Positions 44,635 through 52,271 of a stretch of DNA of 64,000 nt are shown one piece after another. The notes below the pieces were generated by a model. That model saw only the letters and a program-made list of their open reading frames with translations, ran no database searches and had not been told where the DNA came from. Positions within the stretch are counted from its first letter, which is position 1, and every line of letters starts with the position of its first letter. Made by a program: the position numbers and the translations under genes. The DNA comes from CAVWQV01 sp963757115 (GTDB lineage Bacteria > Pseudomonadota > Alphaproteobacteria > Acetobacterales > Acetobacteraceae), in NCBI GenBank assembly GCA_963757115.1, contig CAVWQV010000005.1:186001-250000 (forward strand). Reading direction: 5' to 3'.

Positions 44635-45002
44635 CGGGCCGCACGCTCGCGCTGATCCTAATCAGCGTCACACTGTCCGCGTGCGCGCAGGTGCTGTTCA
44701 AGCTCGGCGTCTCTTCCGCGCCGAGCCCGGCATCGCCATCCGGATCGCTACTCGGCTCTGTGGTGACGATGCTGCTCCGGCCCGGCGTGCTCGGCGGCCT
44801 CGCGCTCTACGGCGTGGGCACGGTGCTATGGTTGAGCGCGCTATCACGGACGGAGCTGTCGCAGGCCTACCCGTTCGTCGGCCTCGGCTTCGTGTTGACC
44901 GCGCTGCTCGGCCACTTTCTATTCGATGAGCCGCTCGGGCTATCGCGTCTCGGCGGCACCATTCTGGTGATCGGCGGCGTTTATCTCGTCGCCCGCGGAT
45001 GA
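44631..45002 (+). CDS. EmrE/ArnE-like small four-helix transporter (DMT superfamily)
   Basis: 123-residue inner-membrane protein with four helices: LALILISVTLSACAQVLFKL, then TMLLRPGVLGGLALYGVGTV, then SQAYPFVGLGFVLTALLGHF and LGGTILVIGGVYLVARG. ACAQVLFKLG and LSQAYPF are typical of the ArnE/ArnF-like (lipid-linked sugar flippase) and SMR-like subgroup of the DMT/EamA superfamily. The ATGA overlap with the upstream glycosyltransferase-like gene suggests it moves a lipid-linked sugar for that enzyme. The essential Glu of multidrug SMR proteins (helix 1) is not evident, which favours the flippase-like reading. Confidence 0.8.
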   Translation: MTGRTLALILISVTLSACAQVLFKLGVSSAPSPASPSGSLLGSVVTMLLRPGVLGGLALYGVGTVLWLSALSRTELSQAYPFVGLGFVLTALLGHFLFDEPLGLSRLGGTILVIGGVYLVARG

Positions 45003-45020
45003 GGGCTCAGCAGAGAAGGC

Positions 45021-45057
45021 TTCGGCCCCGCGGCAACGGCTGCGCCGCGGGGCCGAA
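45021..45057. terminator. Strong bidirectional terminator hairpin
   Basis: A perfect 14-bp stem, TTCGGCCCCGCGGC / GCCGCGGGGCCGAA, with a 9-base loop, sits between the convergent transporter gene (ends 45002) and GH16 gene (ends 45063). No long T-run follows on either side, but its strength and position indicate transcription termination from both directions. Confidence 0.75.
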
Positions 45058-45062
45058 TGTCG

Positions 45063-46175
45063 CTAACCTCCGTGGTAGTGATTATGCCACGTGCCCGTCG
45101 CACCATAAGTTTGCGCGTTGTTGGTAGTTGTCGTCGCTGCATAGCCGGTCGAAGCGCTGCTCTGGCTGGGGTCGGTTGCACTGCCAGAGGTGGTGGTCGG
45201 TGTCGCTGGAGAACTGCCACTAATCGAGCTGAGATCTTGCGCAGTTACGGCGGCGGTGGTGCTTTGCGACCCGCTTGTGCTGCTGGAGTTGGTTGTAGTG
45301 CCGCTGGTCGTCGTGGGCGCGATCAGCGATGTGGCCTGCGTTCCCGAGTTGGCCTGGACGGTGGTCGTATTGATCGCGGCGCTGTCCGTGCTCGGGGCAT
45401 TTGCGCCCGCACCCTGGCCCGCAGCTGCGGCTGCGTTGGCGTTAGCGTCGGACGGCATCGAAGAATAGGCGCGGATGTAATCGACACTGAGTTGCCCTGA
45501 AGCGCCGTTTGCGGGGCTGCCCGGCCAGGAACCCGGCGCGCCCGCCTGCAGATCCAGTATCATGTACTCCGGCACGTTCAGGTTAGCGGGCGTGTTTGTC
45601 TGGTAGACCTGCTTACCGTCGACATACCACGTTGTCTTGTCGGGTTCCCAGTCCACGCCGTAGGTGTGAAAGCCGCTCGACGAATCCGCTACGTTGGCCC
45701 AACCGCCGTCCACGCCGTTGCCGCCGATGTCGCTGGAGTGAATAGCGAACGTCGTGGTCGTTGGCCACGCGCTGGGCAACTCGACCGCGTCAAGCTCCGG
45801 GGTAGACGGCCCGTTGGCCGGCAGCATCCAAAAATCCGATTCAAATCCGGCGCCGGCGGGAAACTGGGCCCGCATCTCGAAGTAGCCGTAGGTCTGCGAG
45901 AAGTTACCCTGCGTTGTCAGGATGCCCGACGTGTAGGGTGAGCCACCCACACTGGATGATGCGCCACCGGGCGTCGGATTAGCCGAGATCGTCAGCACAC
46001 CGTTGTTGATCGAGAACGGATTGAGAGACGCCGTTGCCGGGTTGTTCGGATTGACGTCCCACGTCTCGTTGCTGCTGTAGTACCCGCCTCCCGGCAGCCA
46101 AGAATAGTTCGGACTCCATTTGCTGAAGTCGAGTGAATTGAACTCGTCGTCAAACGTCATCGTAGCGCCAGACAT
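45063..46175 (-). CDS. Glycoside hydrolase family 16 protein with low-complexity tail
   Basis: About 370 residues. The ATG at 46175 follows an excellent ribosome site (AGGAGG, 8 bp). Residues 1-235 are a GH16 beta-jelly-roll: MTFDDEFNSLDFSKWSPNYS, SQTYGYFEMRAQFPAGAGFE and the catalytic block PELDAVELP (E-x-D-x-x-E), with HTYGVDWEPDKTTWYVDGKQ. It would cut beta-1,3/1,4 glucan-like or succinoglycan-like polysaccharide. The last 130 residues are Ser/Thr/Ala/Asn/Gln-rich without charge and end WHNHYHGG. There is no N-terminal signal peptide. This combination resembles ExsH/PlyA-type hydrolases exported by type I systems, though glycine-rich calcium repeats are not seen. Confidence 0.87.
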   Translation of the reverse strand: MSGATMTFDDEFNSLDFSKWSPNYSWLPGGGYYSSNETWDVNPNNPATASLNPFSINNGVLTISANPTPGGASSSVGGSPYTSGILTTQGNFSQTYGYFEMRAQFPAGAGFESDFWMLPANGPSTPELDAVELPSAWPTTTTFAIHSSDIGGNGVDGGWANVADSSSGFHTYGVDWEPDKTTWYVDGKQVYQTNTPANLNVPEYMILDLQAGAPGSWPGSPANGASGQLSVDYIRAYSSMPSDANANAAAAAGQGAGANAPSTDSAAINTTTVQANSGTQATSLIAPTTTSGTTTNSSSTSGSQSTTAAVTAQDLSSISGSSPATPTTTSGSATDPSQSSASTGYAATTTTNNAQTYGATGTWHNHYHGG

Positions 46176-46407
46176 CGTCGTCACCTCCTTTGGATGATTA
46201 CCAACCATAACAGTCGTGCGTGAGACACCGGCCCTGCGCGGTGTTTTGAGACACAGGCCTGCTATCAGCTCGTCTGCGTGGTTACAATCGTGTCACCCGC
46301 AAGCTGGGGGCAGCGCGCGCGGTTCGCCGATTCCAAGGGAACTGGACCGAGCAAATCAGGAAAAAAATCCCGATATCACCCGACCGTGAGCATGGCGGGT
46401 CCGAGAC

Positions 46408-46427
46408 GGGTTCCGGTTTTGGAACCC
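46408..46427. repeat. Hairpin GGGTTCC-GGTTTT-GGAACCC
   Basis: Perfect 7-bp stem with a six-base loop GGTTTT in the GH16-MBL intergenic region. It is followed by CGATTCAC, not by a T-run, so it is not an obvious terminator. Confidence 0.5.
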
Positions 46428-46568
46428 CGATTCACTTCAACCGTGAGTTTGGCGATCTTCGACTTCTTGATGGCGGGCCGAAGAGACGGCCGCCATTTCC
46501 GCACCTGGCGAGACGATTGCAGAGTTTATCGTCGAAGCGCGGTTCCAACCGGGTCGCACTTGGGCTAA

Positions 46569-46667
46569 ATGGACCGGCCTTTGGGGAGAGTATCGCCCCG
46601 ACAGCCGAGACAAAGTAGCTCTCGAGCAGTGAGTCACGGCCGGCCGGACAGAATGTGGCCGGTCCAT
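46569..46667. repeat. 11-bp perfect inverted repeat (ATGGACCGGCC / GGCCGGTCCAT) enclosing 77 bp
   Basis: The two arms at 46569-46579 and 46657-46667 are exact reverse complements. The enclosed segment contains a second GGCCGGCCGG palindrome (from 46638) that could pair with the right arm instead. It ends 75 bp before the MBL-fold gene. It could be terminal repeats of a tiny non-coding element or an attenuator-like leader. Confidence 0.5.
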
Positions 46668-46741
46668 CAGTTTCGGTTCCCGCTCGGCTTCCGCCGGGCA
46701 CGTCCAAACGTGGCAGAAGGTCACAGTGAAGGACAGCGGCT

Positions 46742-48208
46742 ATGCAAATGACTATCCTGTCGCATGCCGGACTGCTGGTGGAGAGCGGTGGTCAGCAGCT
46801 TGTGTGCGACCCCTGGTTGATCGGCAGTTGCTATTGGCGGTCCTGGTGGAACTATCCACCGGTTTCGCCGGAGCTCATCAGCACCCTGGAACCGAGCTGG
46901 ATCTATCTGACGCACATTCATTGGGACCATTTTCACGGCGCGTCGCTCAAGCTGTTCAGCCGCGATACGCCGATCTTTGTCCCGTTCGACCGCTACACCC
47001 GCATTCGCGACGACCTCGGCAATCTCGGGTTCCGGAACGTTACGGAATTGAGGCATGGCCGACGTCATCAACTAAACGGCGAATTCGCCATCACCTCATA
47101 CCAATTCTCACCGTTCACTGACAGCGCTGTGGTGATCGAGGCCGACGGTACGACCATCCTGAACGCCAACGATGCCAAGTTCATGGGTGGCCCGCTGACC
47201 CAGATCCTTCAGCGGCACGCACCGATCGACTTCGCCCTGCGCAGCCACAGCTCGGCCAACACGCGCAGCACGTTCCGGTATCTTGATGCTCCCAACGAGG
47301 CAATCGACGACGTCGAAGGCTACAGCCGGGTCTTCTGCGCGTTTATGGACCGCGTGCGGCCGCGCTACGCGGTCCCTTTCGCGAGCAACCACTGTCACCT
47401 TCATAAGGACACCTGGGCGTTCAATCGTCAGATCGTCGGGCCGGAAGTCGTGCAGCGTGTTTTCGCCGCCTATAAGCGGACGCACCCTGAGCTCTCCACC
47501 GAGCTCAAGGTAATGACCTCCGGTGACTCGTGGGATTCTGCGACCGGCTTCCGCATCACGCCGTCGCCGTGGCTCAGCGACCGCGAGCCGCATCTCGCGC
47601 GTTACGCCGAAGCCAAGCGGGACGTGTTGGAGCGGACCTACGAGCAGGAAGCGAAAGCCCGCATCCGCGACGACGTGGCGATCAAGTATCTGCGCGAGTT
47701 CATCGCCGCCGTGCCGTCCTTCTGGCGGCTCCGGTTCCGCGGCCACCCGGTGCTGTTCGATGTGAGGGCCGGGGACCGGCGACAGGGATTCCTCGTCGAT
47801 CTGTGGGCCCGCACCGCGACTGCGGTCGATCCGGAGACCGCGGATCCAATGATGATGCGCATCGTCGCGCCCACTTTGGTGTTCCGAACCGCCCTGATGC
47901 TGAAAATGTTCGGCCATGCTGGGATCAGCAAGCGGCTGCGCTACCAGGCCACCAAGGCCGACATGGGCCGGCTCGACCTGTTCAGCGGATTGTTGTCCTG
48001 GTACGAGGCGGAGGCGATCCCGTTCCGTGCCCTGCTGAACCGCCGCTTCGCGATCAGCTACGGGGCGCGCTGGCGTGAGGTGCTGCTCTACGGCCAGCTT
48101 GGCCTTGGTGTGCTCCGCGGGCGAGGCCTCCGCGCGCAGGAAGAGCAGCTCTTAGGCGGGTACAGCGCCGCAAGATCACCGGGGCAAGCCCTCCAAGCAG
48201 GAAGTTGA
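46742..48208 (+). CDS. MBL-fold metallohydrolase, large
   Basis: 488 residues. The N-terminal 230 residues have the metallo-beta-lactamase fold of the UlaG/CMP-sialate-hydroxylase-like type: MQMTILSHAGLLVESGGQQL, the metal motif IYLTHIHWDHFHGASLKLF (HxHxDH), and NANDAKFMGG with Asp, followed by HSSANTRSTFRY and FASNHCHLHKDTWAFNRQI. The C-terminal half (about 260-488) carries a helical region of unknown function. It starts 75 bp after a repeat-rich region, and its stop overlaps the start region of a HAD-UbiA gene. Pairing with a lipid-phosphosugar enzyme suggests a glycan or isoprenoid-phosphate role. Substrate not known. Confidence 0.8.
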   Translation: MQMTILSHAGLLVESGGQQLVCDPWLIGSCYWRSWWNYPPVSPELISTLEPSWIYLTHIHWDHFHGASLKLFSRDTPIFVPFDRYTRIRDDLGNLGFRNVTELRHGRRHQLNGEFAITSYQFSPFTDSAVVIEADGTTILNANDAKFMGGPLTQILQRHAPIDFALRSHSSANTRSTFRYLDAPNEAIDDVEGYSRVFCAFMDRVRPRYAVPFASNHCHLHKDTWAFNRQIVGPEVVQRVFAAYKRTHPELSTELKVMTSGDSWDSATGFRITPSPWLSDREPHLARYAEAKRDVLERTYEQEAKARIRDDVAIKYLREFIAAVPSFWRLRFRGHPVLFDVRAGDRRQGFLVDLWARTATAVDPETADPMMMRIVAPTLVFRTALMLKMFGHAGISKRLRYQATKADMGRLDLFSGLLSWYEAEAIPFRALLNRRFAISYGARWREVLLYGQLGLGVLRGRGLRAQEEQLLGGYSAARSPGQALQAGS

Positions 48209-48210
48209 GC

Positions 48211-49707
48211 GTGACCACATCGACGTTGCGGCCCGAGGCCCTACCTCGGCCGATGGGGCTGCCCGGCAGGCCTCCCGGCCACGCCCTGATCCTCGACCTT
48301 GACGGCACGGTCGTCCGCACCGACACGCTGATCGAGGCAGTGCTTCGTCTGGCGGCGAGCAATCCGTTGGCGTTGCTGCTCATGCTGCCGGCGCTGCTGC
48401 GCGGGCGGGCGGCGTTTAAGCGGCGCGTAGCGGAGGCGGGGCGGCTCGACCCGGCCACTCTCCCTTACAACGAGGAGGTGCTGCATCTTGCCCGGGCAGC
48501 GCGCGAGGCGGGGCGGCCCGTATTCCTGGTCACCGCCGCCGACCGGGATGTGGCACGGGCGGTCGCGGGCCATCTCGGGCTATTCGACGGCGTGTTCGCC
48601 TCCGATGGCGGCGTCAATCTCAAGGGCGAGGCCAAAGCGGCGCTGCTGGTCGAGACCTTCGGCGAGCGCGGGTTCGACTATGCGGGTGACGCCGTGGCCG
48701 ACCGGGCGGTGTGGCGGCGGGCGCGGCAGGCGATCCTGGTCGCGCCCTCCTCGGGTCTGGCGCAGGCCGTAGCGGCGGAGTGCTCGGACGTCGTGACCGT
48801 GGGCCGCCGCCCCGGCGGCGCGGGGCGGCTCCGCATCGTCGCCAAGGCAATCCGTGTGCATCAATGGGCCAAGAACGTGCTGGTGTTCGTCCCGCTGCTG
48901 GCGGCGCATCAGGCGTCCTCGATCGCCGGACTCGGCGCCGCCGCACTCGCCTTCGCCGCGTTCAGCCTGTGTGCCTCGAGCGTTTATCTGTTGAACGATC
49001 TGGTCGACCTGCCGCACGACCGGGCGCATTCCTCGAAACGGCGCCGGCCGTTCGCCAGCGGGGCGTTGCCACTGACCTGGGGCCCGGGGCTGATCGCGCT
49101 GACGTTCGCCGGCGGGCTCGGGCTAGCCGCGTTGCTCCCGGCGCGCTTCCTCCTGATGCTGGGAGTGTACTACGCCTGCACGGTCGCCTACTCGTTTGTG
49201 CTCAAGCGGCAGATGGTGACGGACGTGTTGCTACTGGCCGGCCTTTACACCATCCGCATCTTCGCCGGGGCCGCAGCTACCGCCATCCCGCTGTCGTTCT
49301 GGTTGTTGGCGTTTTCCATGTTCCTGTTCTTCTCGCTGGCGGTGGTGAAGCGGCAGACCGAGCTTGTCATGCTGGCGCGATCCGGCCGGGCCAAGCCGGC
49401 GGGTCGCGGCTATGCCGGCGACGACCTAGCGATGCTGTCCAGCATGGCGGCATCCAGCGGCTACATGGCAGTGCTGGTGATGGCGCTCTACATCAACAGC
49501 ACGGACGTGCTGGCGCTGTATCCGACGCCCAAGGCGCTATGGTTTCTGTGCCCAGTGCTGTTGTTCTGGATCAGCCGCGTGCTGATGCTGTCTAACCGCG
49601 GGCAAATGCACGACGACCCCGTGGTGTTCGCGCTGAAGGACCGGGTCAGCCTGCTTACGGGCGCGATCGGCTTAGCGATATTCGCGGCGGCCTCGCTTTC
49701 GATGTGA
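48211..49707 (+). CDS. HAD phosphatase - UbiA prenyltransferase fusion, DPPR-synthase-like
   Basis: 498 residues from the GTG at 48211 (GGAAG at 6 bp); an in-frame TTG at 48205 is possible. The N-terminal HAD domain (about 20-200) has LILDLDGTVVRTDTL and TAADRDVARAVAGHLG. The C-terminal UbiA domain (about 215-498) has IRVHQWAKNVLVFVPLLAAH, the metal/pyrophosphate motif LLNDLVDLPHDRAHSSKRRR (NDxxDxxxD) and DVLLLAGLYTIRIFAGAAAT, with several membrane helices. This architecture is found in enzymes like decaprenylphosphoryl-5-phosphoribose synthase plus its phosphatase, which supply lipid-linked D-ribose/D-arabinose for surface polymers. The frame is intact. Confidence 0.88.
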   Translation: MTTSTLRPEALPRPMGLPGRPPGHALILDLDGTVVRTDTLIEAVLRLAASNPLALLLMLPALLRGRAAFKRRVAEAGRLDPATLPYNEEVLHLARAAREAGRPVFLVTAADRDVARAVAGHLGLFDGVFASDGGVNLKGEAKAALLVETFGERGFDYAGDAVADRAVWRRARQAILVAPSSGLAQAVAAECSDVVTVGRRPGGAGRLRIVAKAIRVHQWAKNVLVFVPLLAAHQASSIAGLGAAALAFAAFSLCASSVYLLNDLVDLPHDRAHSSKRRRPFASGALPLTWGPGLIALTFAGGLGLAALLPARFLLMLGVYYACTVAYSFVLKRQMVTDVLLLAGLYTIRIFAGAAATAIPLSFWLLAFSMFLFFSLAVVKRQTELVMLARSGRAKPAGRGYAGDDLAMLSSMAASSGYMAVLVMALYINSTDVLALYPTPKALWFLCPVLLFWISRVLMLSNRGQMHDDPVVFALKDRVSLLTGAIGLAIFAAASLSM

Positions 49708-49716
49708 CGTCCCGCT

Positions 49717-50247
49717 TTACTTCGACAGCTCCGCCTTCGCCCGGGACGAGAGCTGCAGGCGATCGAGGCAAGCGACCCGCGCCTCCTCGGCGGGCACCTC
49801 GTCGTGCTTGTCGAACTGGCACGCCAGCACGTCGTTGACCAGCACGCGGCTGATCGCGTCGCAGGGTTGCCCTTGCAGATCAAAGAGACGGACCGCCGTT
49901 TTGTGCGGGGCCAATGGTGCGAGGTCGAGTGCCACGCGCCGGGCGATCACGCCGTCGGCCCCGAACAGGATGAGATCGAGGCGGAACTGGGCGATGGGTT
50001 CGGGGTCTGGGTTGGCGATCACGATGTAGACCCGACATCCTGCCGACGGGGCAGGGACTGCGCCCGGTGCCGCGGCTGGCGCCGGAAGCGGCTCCAGCTT
50101 GTTGAGCTCGATCCGGATTGGCGCCGGAGTGGACGTTTGGCCCCGAGCGATGCCGCCGCCCAACGTGGCCGACAACACGAACGCTGCCCCCCAAAGGAGG
50201 TCGCAGCCGGCAATCCGCGCTCTGCTTGTTCGGTGACGTTCCGACAT
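49717..50247 (-). CDS. Secreted protein of unknown function with four cysteines
   Basis: 176 residues. A signal peptide (about LLWGAAFVLSATLGGGIARG, cleaved near ARGQ) precedes a Pro/Ala linker (LPAPAAAPGAVPAPSAG). The mature part has regular beta-rich stretches, CRVYIVIANPDPEPIAQFRL and GVIARRVALDLAPLAPHKTA, and four cysteines (GCRVY, QPCDA, LACQF, VACLD) that could form two disulfides. It ends SSRAKAELSK. I do not recognise a family. It starts 44 bp after the DUF4239 gene on the same strand; no function can be assigned. It is convergent with the UbiA gene, 9 bp away. Confidence 0.65.
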   Translation of the reverse strand: MSERHRTSRARIAGCDLLWGAAFVLSATLGGGIARGQTSTPAPIRIELNKLEPLPAPAAAPGAVPAPSAGCRVYIVIANPDPEPIAQFRLDLILFGADGVIARRVALDLAPLAPHKTAVRLFDLQGQPCDAISRVLVNDVLACQFDKHDEVPAEEARVACLDRLQLSSRAKAELSK

Positions 50248-50291
50248 TGCTCAGGCTTCCTTCTCAAATCCGAGCCGCGTACACGTGGCAT

Positions 50292-51098
50292 TCAGCGAGG
50301 CTCGGTGGCCATGCGCGCGATCACCCGGTTGAACGGGTCGGTGGATACCCGAAAATCCCCGCGGAACGGATTGTTTAGGGCAATCACCAATACCAGCACT
50401 AGCGCGCCGGACAGGGCGAGAGCCGCCGACATCGCGAGATGCATCGCGAGGCTGGGCGCGCGCAGAAATGAGGCGAAGGCGATGGTGATTGCCGCACCAA
50501 GCAGCATCACCGTCCAGGCGATTGCCGGCAAGGTGGTGTCCGCCGCGAGCAGCCGGGCTTCCCGCGTGTCCTCAAGATGCGAAGCGGCGGCAAGCAGGGC
50601 CGCGTGCAGGTTGATCTCGGCGGGAGTCGCCGGCCGCATTCCGGTAACAGCCCGGTGCAGCGCGTCGAGCGGCGCGGCTCCCGCATCGGCGTGCTTGCCC
50701 GAAGCCTGGGCTGGCCACTCGCGATCCACTACCGCGCGTGCATAGCCGATGGTCTCACCGCGCAGTGTCTCGCCGGTCGGCCCGGCAAGGTTGGCGGCTA
50801 GATGCCAAACATTGGCGATCGCGGCTGCCTCCTGGAAGCTCGCGCCCTTGGCGGTGTTGAACCCTTCCCACACCAGCATGGTGATGAAGGCGAGCAGCAC
50901 GGCGTAGAGCACGCCGATGACGGAGAACATGGCCGCCGCTACGTCGTTCTGCCCCCGGCGCCGATCGAGCGGCATGAGGCGGCGTACCACCAACTCCACC
51001 GTCATCGCCCCGAGCATCGCCGCCCCGACGACCAGCATCCCGACCGCCCAGACCGGGAAGTCGTAGACCATGTCCGGATGCATCACGAGGTCGATCAC
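50292..51098 (-). CDS. DUF4239 (bestrophin-like) membrane protein
   Basis: 268 residues with membrane helices at both ends: VWAVGMLVVGAAMLGAMTVE and FSVIGVLYAVLLAFITMLVW near the N-terminus, AIAWTVMLLGAAITIAFASF and AALALSGALVLVLVIALNNP near the C-terminus. EAAAIANVWHLAANLAGPTG and the ending ALNNPFRGDFRVSTDPF are characteristic of the DUF4239 family. Function is unknown; some members look like bestrophin-type channels. The ATG at 51098 is near the end of the upstream SDR gene on the same strand (about 109 bp). Confidence 0.85.
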   Translation of the reverse strand: MIDLVMHPDMVYDFPVWAVGMLVVGAAMLGAMTVELVVRRLMPLDRRRGQNDVAAAMFSVIGVLYAVLLAFITMLVWEGFNTAKGASFQEAAAIANVWHLAANLAGPTGETLRGETIGYARAVVDREWPAQASGKHADAGAAPLDALHRAVTGMRPATPAEINLHAALLAAASHLEDTREARLLAADTTLPAIAWTVMLLGAAITIAFASFLRAPSLAMHLAMSAALALSGALVLVLVIALNNPFRGDFRVSTDPFNRVIARMATEPR

Positions 51099-51207
51099 CG
51101 GCTCGCCGCCCGGGGCGGCGCGGGGCGGGCATTCCGCAGCGCATCGTGTCGGCGATCCGGACGATGCCGCATGCGCGGACCGACCGGATCGGTCGATGGA
51201 TCGTGGC

Positions 51208-52122
51208 TCAGACCGCTTCCCAGTTGTAGACGTCGCCGGTACGTTCGAGCTTGGTCAATCCGCTGCGCCAGGCCGGCAATGCGATCTCGACCATCTTCTC
51301 GGGCGTCCAGCCATCCTCCTTCATCAAGATACGGATGGGACGCGGCTGGCTGTAGAGATACAGTTCGTTGCCGCGCGCGCCGAAGATGTTGCCGGTGATC
51401 TCGGCCGCCGCATCGGTTGCCAGGAACACGGCAAGCCTGGCCACGTGGTCGGGGCTCGTGCGCTCGGCCCGCTTCTTCAATGTCTCCTCGGAGAGCCCGG
51501 GGATGCTCTCGATCATGCGGCTGAAGGCGTGCGGGCCGATGCAGTTGGAGCGCACCTTGTAGCGCGCGGAGTTGCCTGCGATCGCCCGCGACAGGCCGGC
51601 GATGCCGAGTTTGGCCGCGGCGTAGTTCACCTGGCCCACGCTGCCGATCAGCCCGGATGTCGATGTCATGTGGATGAACGCGCCGCTTTCCTGGGCGCGG
51701 AAATGTGGGATCGCGGCGCGGCTCACATAGAAGGCGCCGTACAGATGCACCTTGATGACCGCGTCGAACTCCTCGGGGGTCATCCGGTGAAAGATGGTAT
51801 CGCGCAGAATGCCCGCGTTGTTCACCACGATGTCGACGCGGCCGAAGCTGTCGATCGCGGTCTTGATGATGTTTTGCGCGGCATTCCAATCGGCGACGCT
51901 GTCGCTGTTGACCACCGCGCGGCCCTGTCCGTGCTTCTGGGCGATGCTCTGCGCGACCTCCTGTGCCGGGCTTTCGTCATGGCCCTCGCCGCTGACCGCG
52001 GCACCCACGTCGTTGACCACGATCTTCGCACCTTGGTCGGCCATTGCGAGCGCGATCGAGCGCCCGATTCCACGCCCGGAACCGGTCACCACCGCGACCT
52101 TGCCTTCGAGCAGCGTCCCCAT
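51208..52122 (-). CDS. SDR dehydrogenase of the MFE-2 / 17-beta-HSD4-like type
   Basis: 304-residue NAD(P)-dependent oxidoreductase. Cofactor loop VAVVTGSGRGIGRSIALAM; NNAG motif VVNNAGILRDTIFHRMTPEE; catalytic Ser and YxxxK in MTSTSGLIGSVGQVNYAAAK. The segment VVNDVGAAVSGEGHDESPAQ (an inserted NDLG-like loop) and the C-terminal extension LYLYSQPRPIRILMKEDGWT are typical of the peroxisomal multifunctional enzyme 2-like/hydroxyacyl-CoA dehydrogenase branch. It probably oxidises a 3-hydroxyacyl-CoA or a bulky alcohol. The ATG at 52122 is divergent from a GMC oxidoreductase cassette, 150 bp apart. Confidence 0.85.
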   Translation of the reverse strand: MGTLLEGKVAVVTGSGRGIGRSIALAMADQGAKIVVNDVGAAVSGEGHDESPAQEVAQSIAQKHGQGRAVVNSDSVADWNAAQNIIKTAIDSFGRVDIVVNNAGILRDTIFHRMTPEEFDAVIKVHLYGAFYVSRAAIPHFRAQESGAFIHMTSTSGLIGSVGQVNYAAAKLGIAGLSRAIAGNSARYKVRSNCIGPHAFSRMIESIPGLSEETLKKRAERTSPDHVARLAVFLATDAAAEITGNIFGARGNELYLYSQPRPIRILMKEDGWTPEKMVEIALPAWRSGLTKLERTGDVYNWEAV

Positions 52123-52271
52123 TTGTCCCTCCCCTTACCGCTTAACCACCAACCGCCCGAACATGCGCCGGAGCGCCAGGATTGTCACTCGGTGGTGATC
52201 CCGTGCTCGGACCCCGCTATGCGTGGAAGGTGGGATGACCGATTATCCCAGGGTTAACCCCGGCGGGTCGA

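Larger units (their letters stand above)
46176..46741. other. 566-bp intergenic region with nested inverted repeats
   Basis: Between the divergent GH16 and MBL-fold genes. It includes a 7-bp-stem hairpin at 46408-46427, an 11-bp inverted repeat bounding 46569-46667, and two CCGTGAG-containing segments (near 46384 and 46441), each followed by a GGCGGG or GGCGAT sequence. Base composition is a little less GC-rich than the flanking genes. Short open frames on both strands have no ribosome site, no homologous motif and no codon regularity. It may be a decayed mobile element or a leader region. Confidence 0.45.

Noticed and set aside
46278..46568. Open frame of 96 codons in the GH16-MBL gap
   Set aside because: No ribosome site, no recognisable family, and basic low-information composition.
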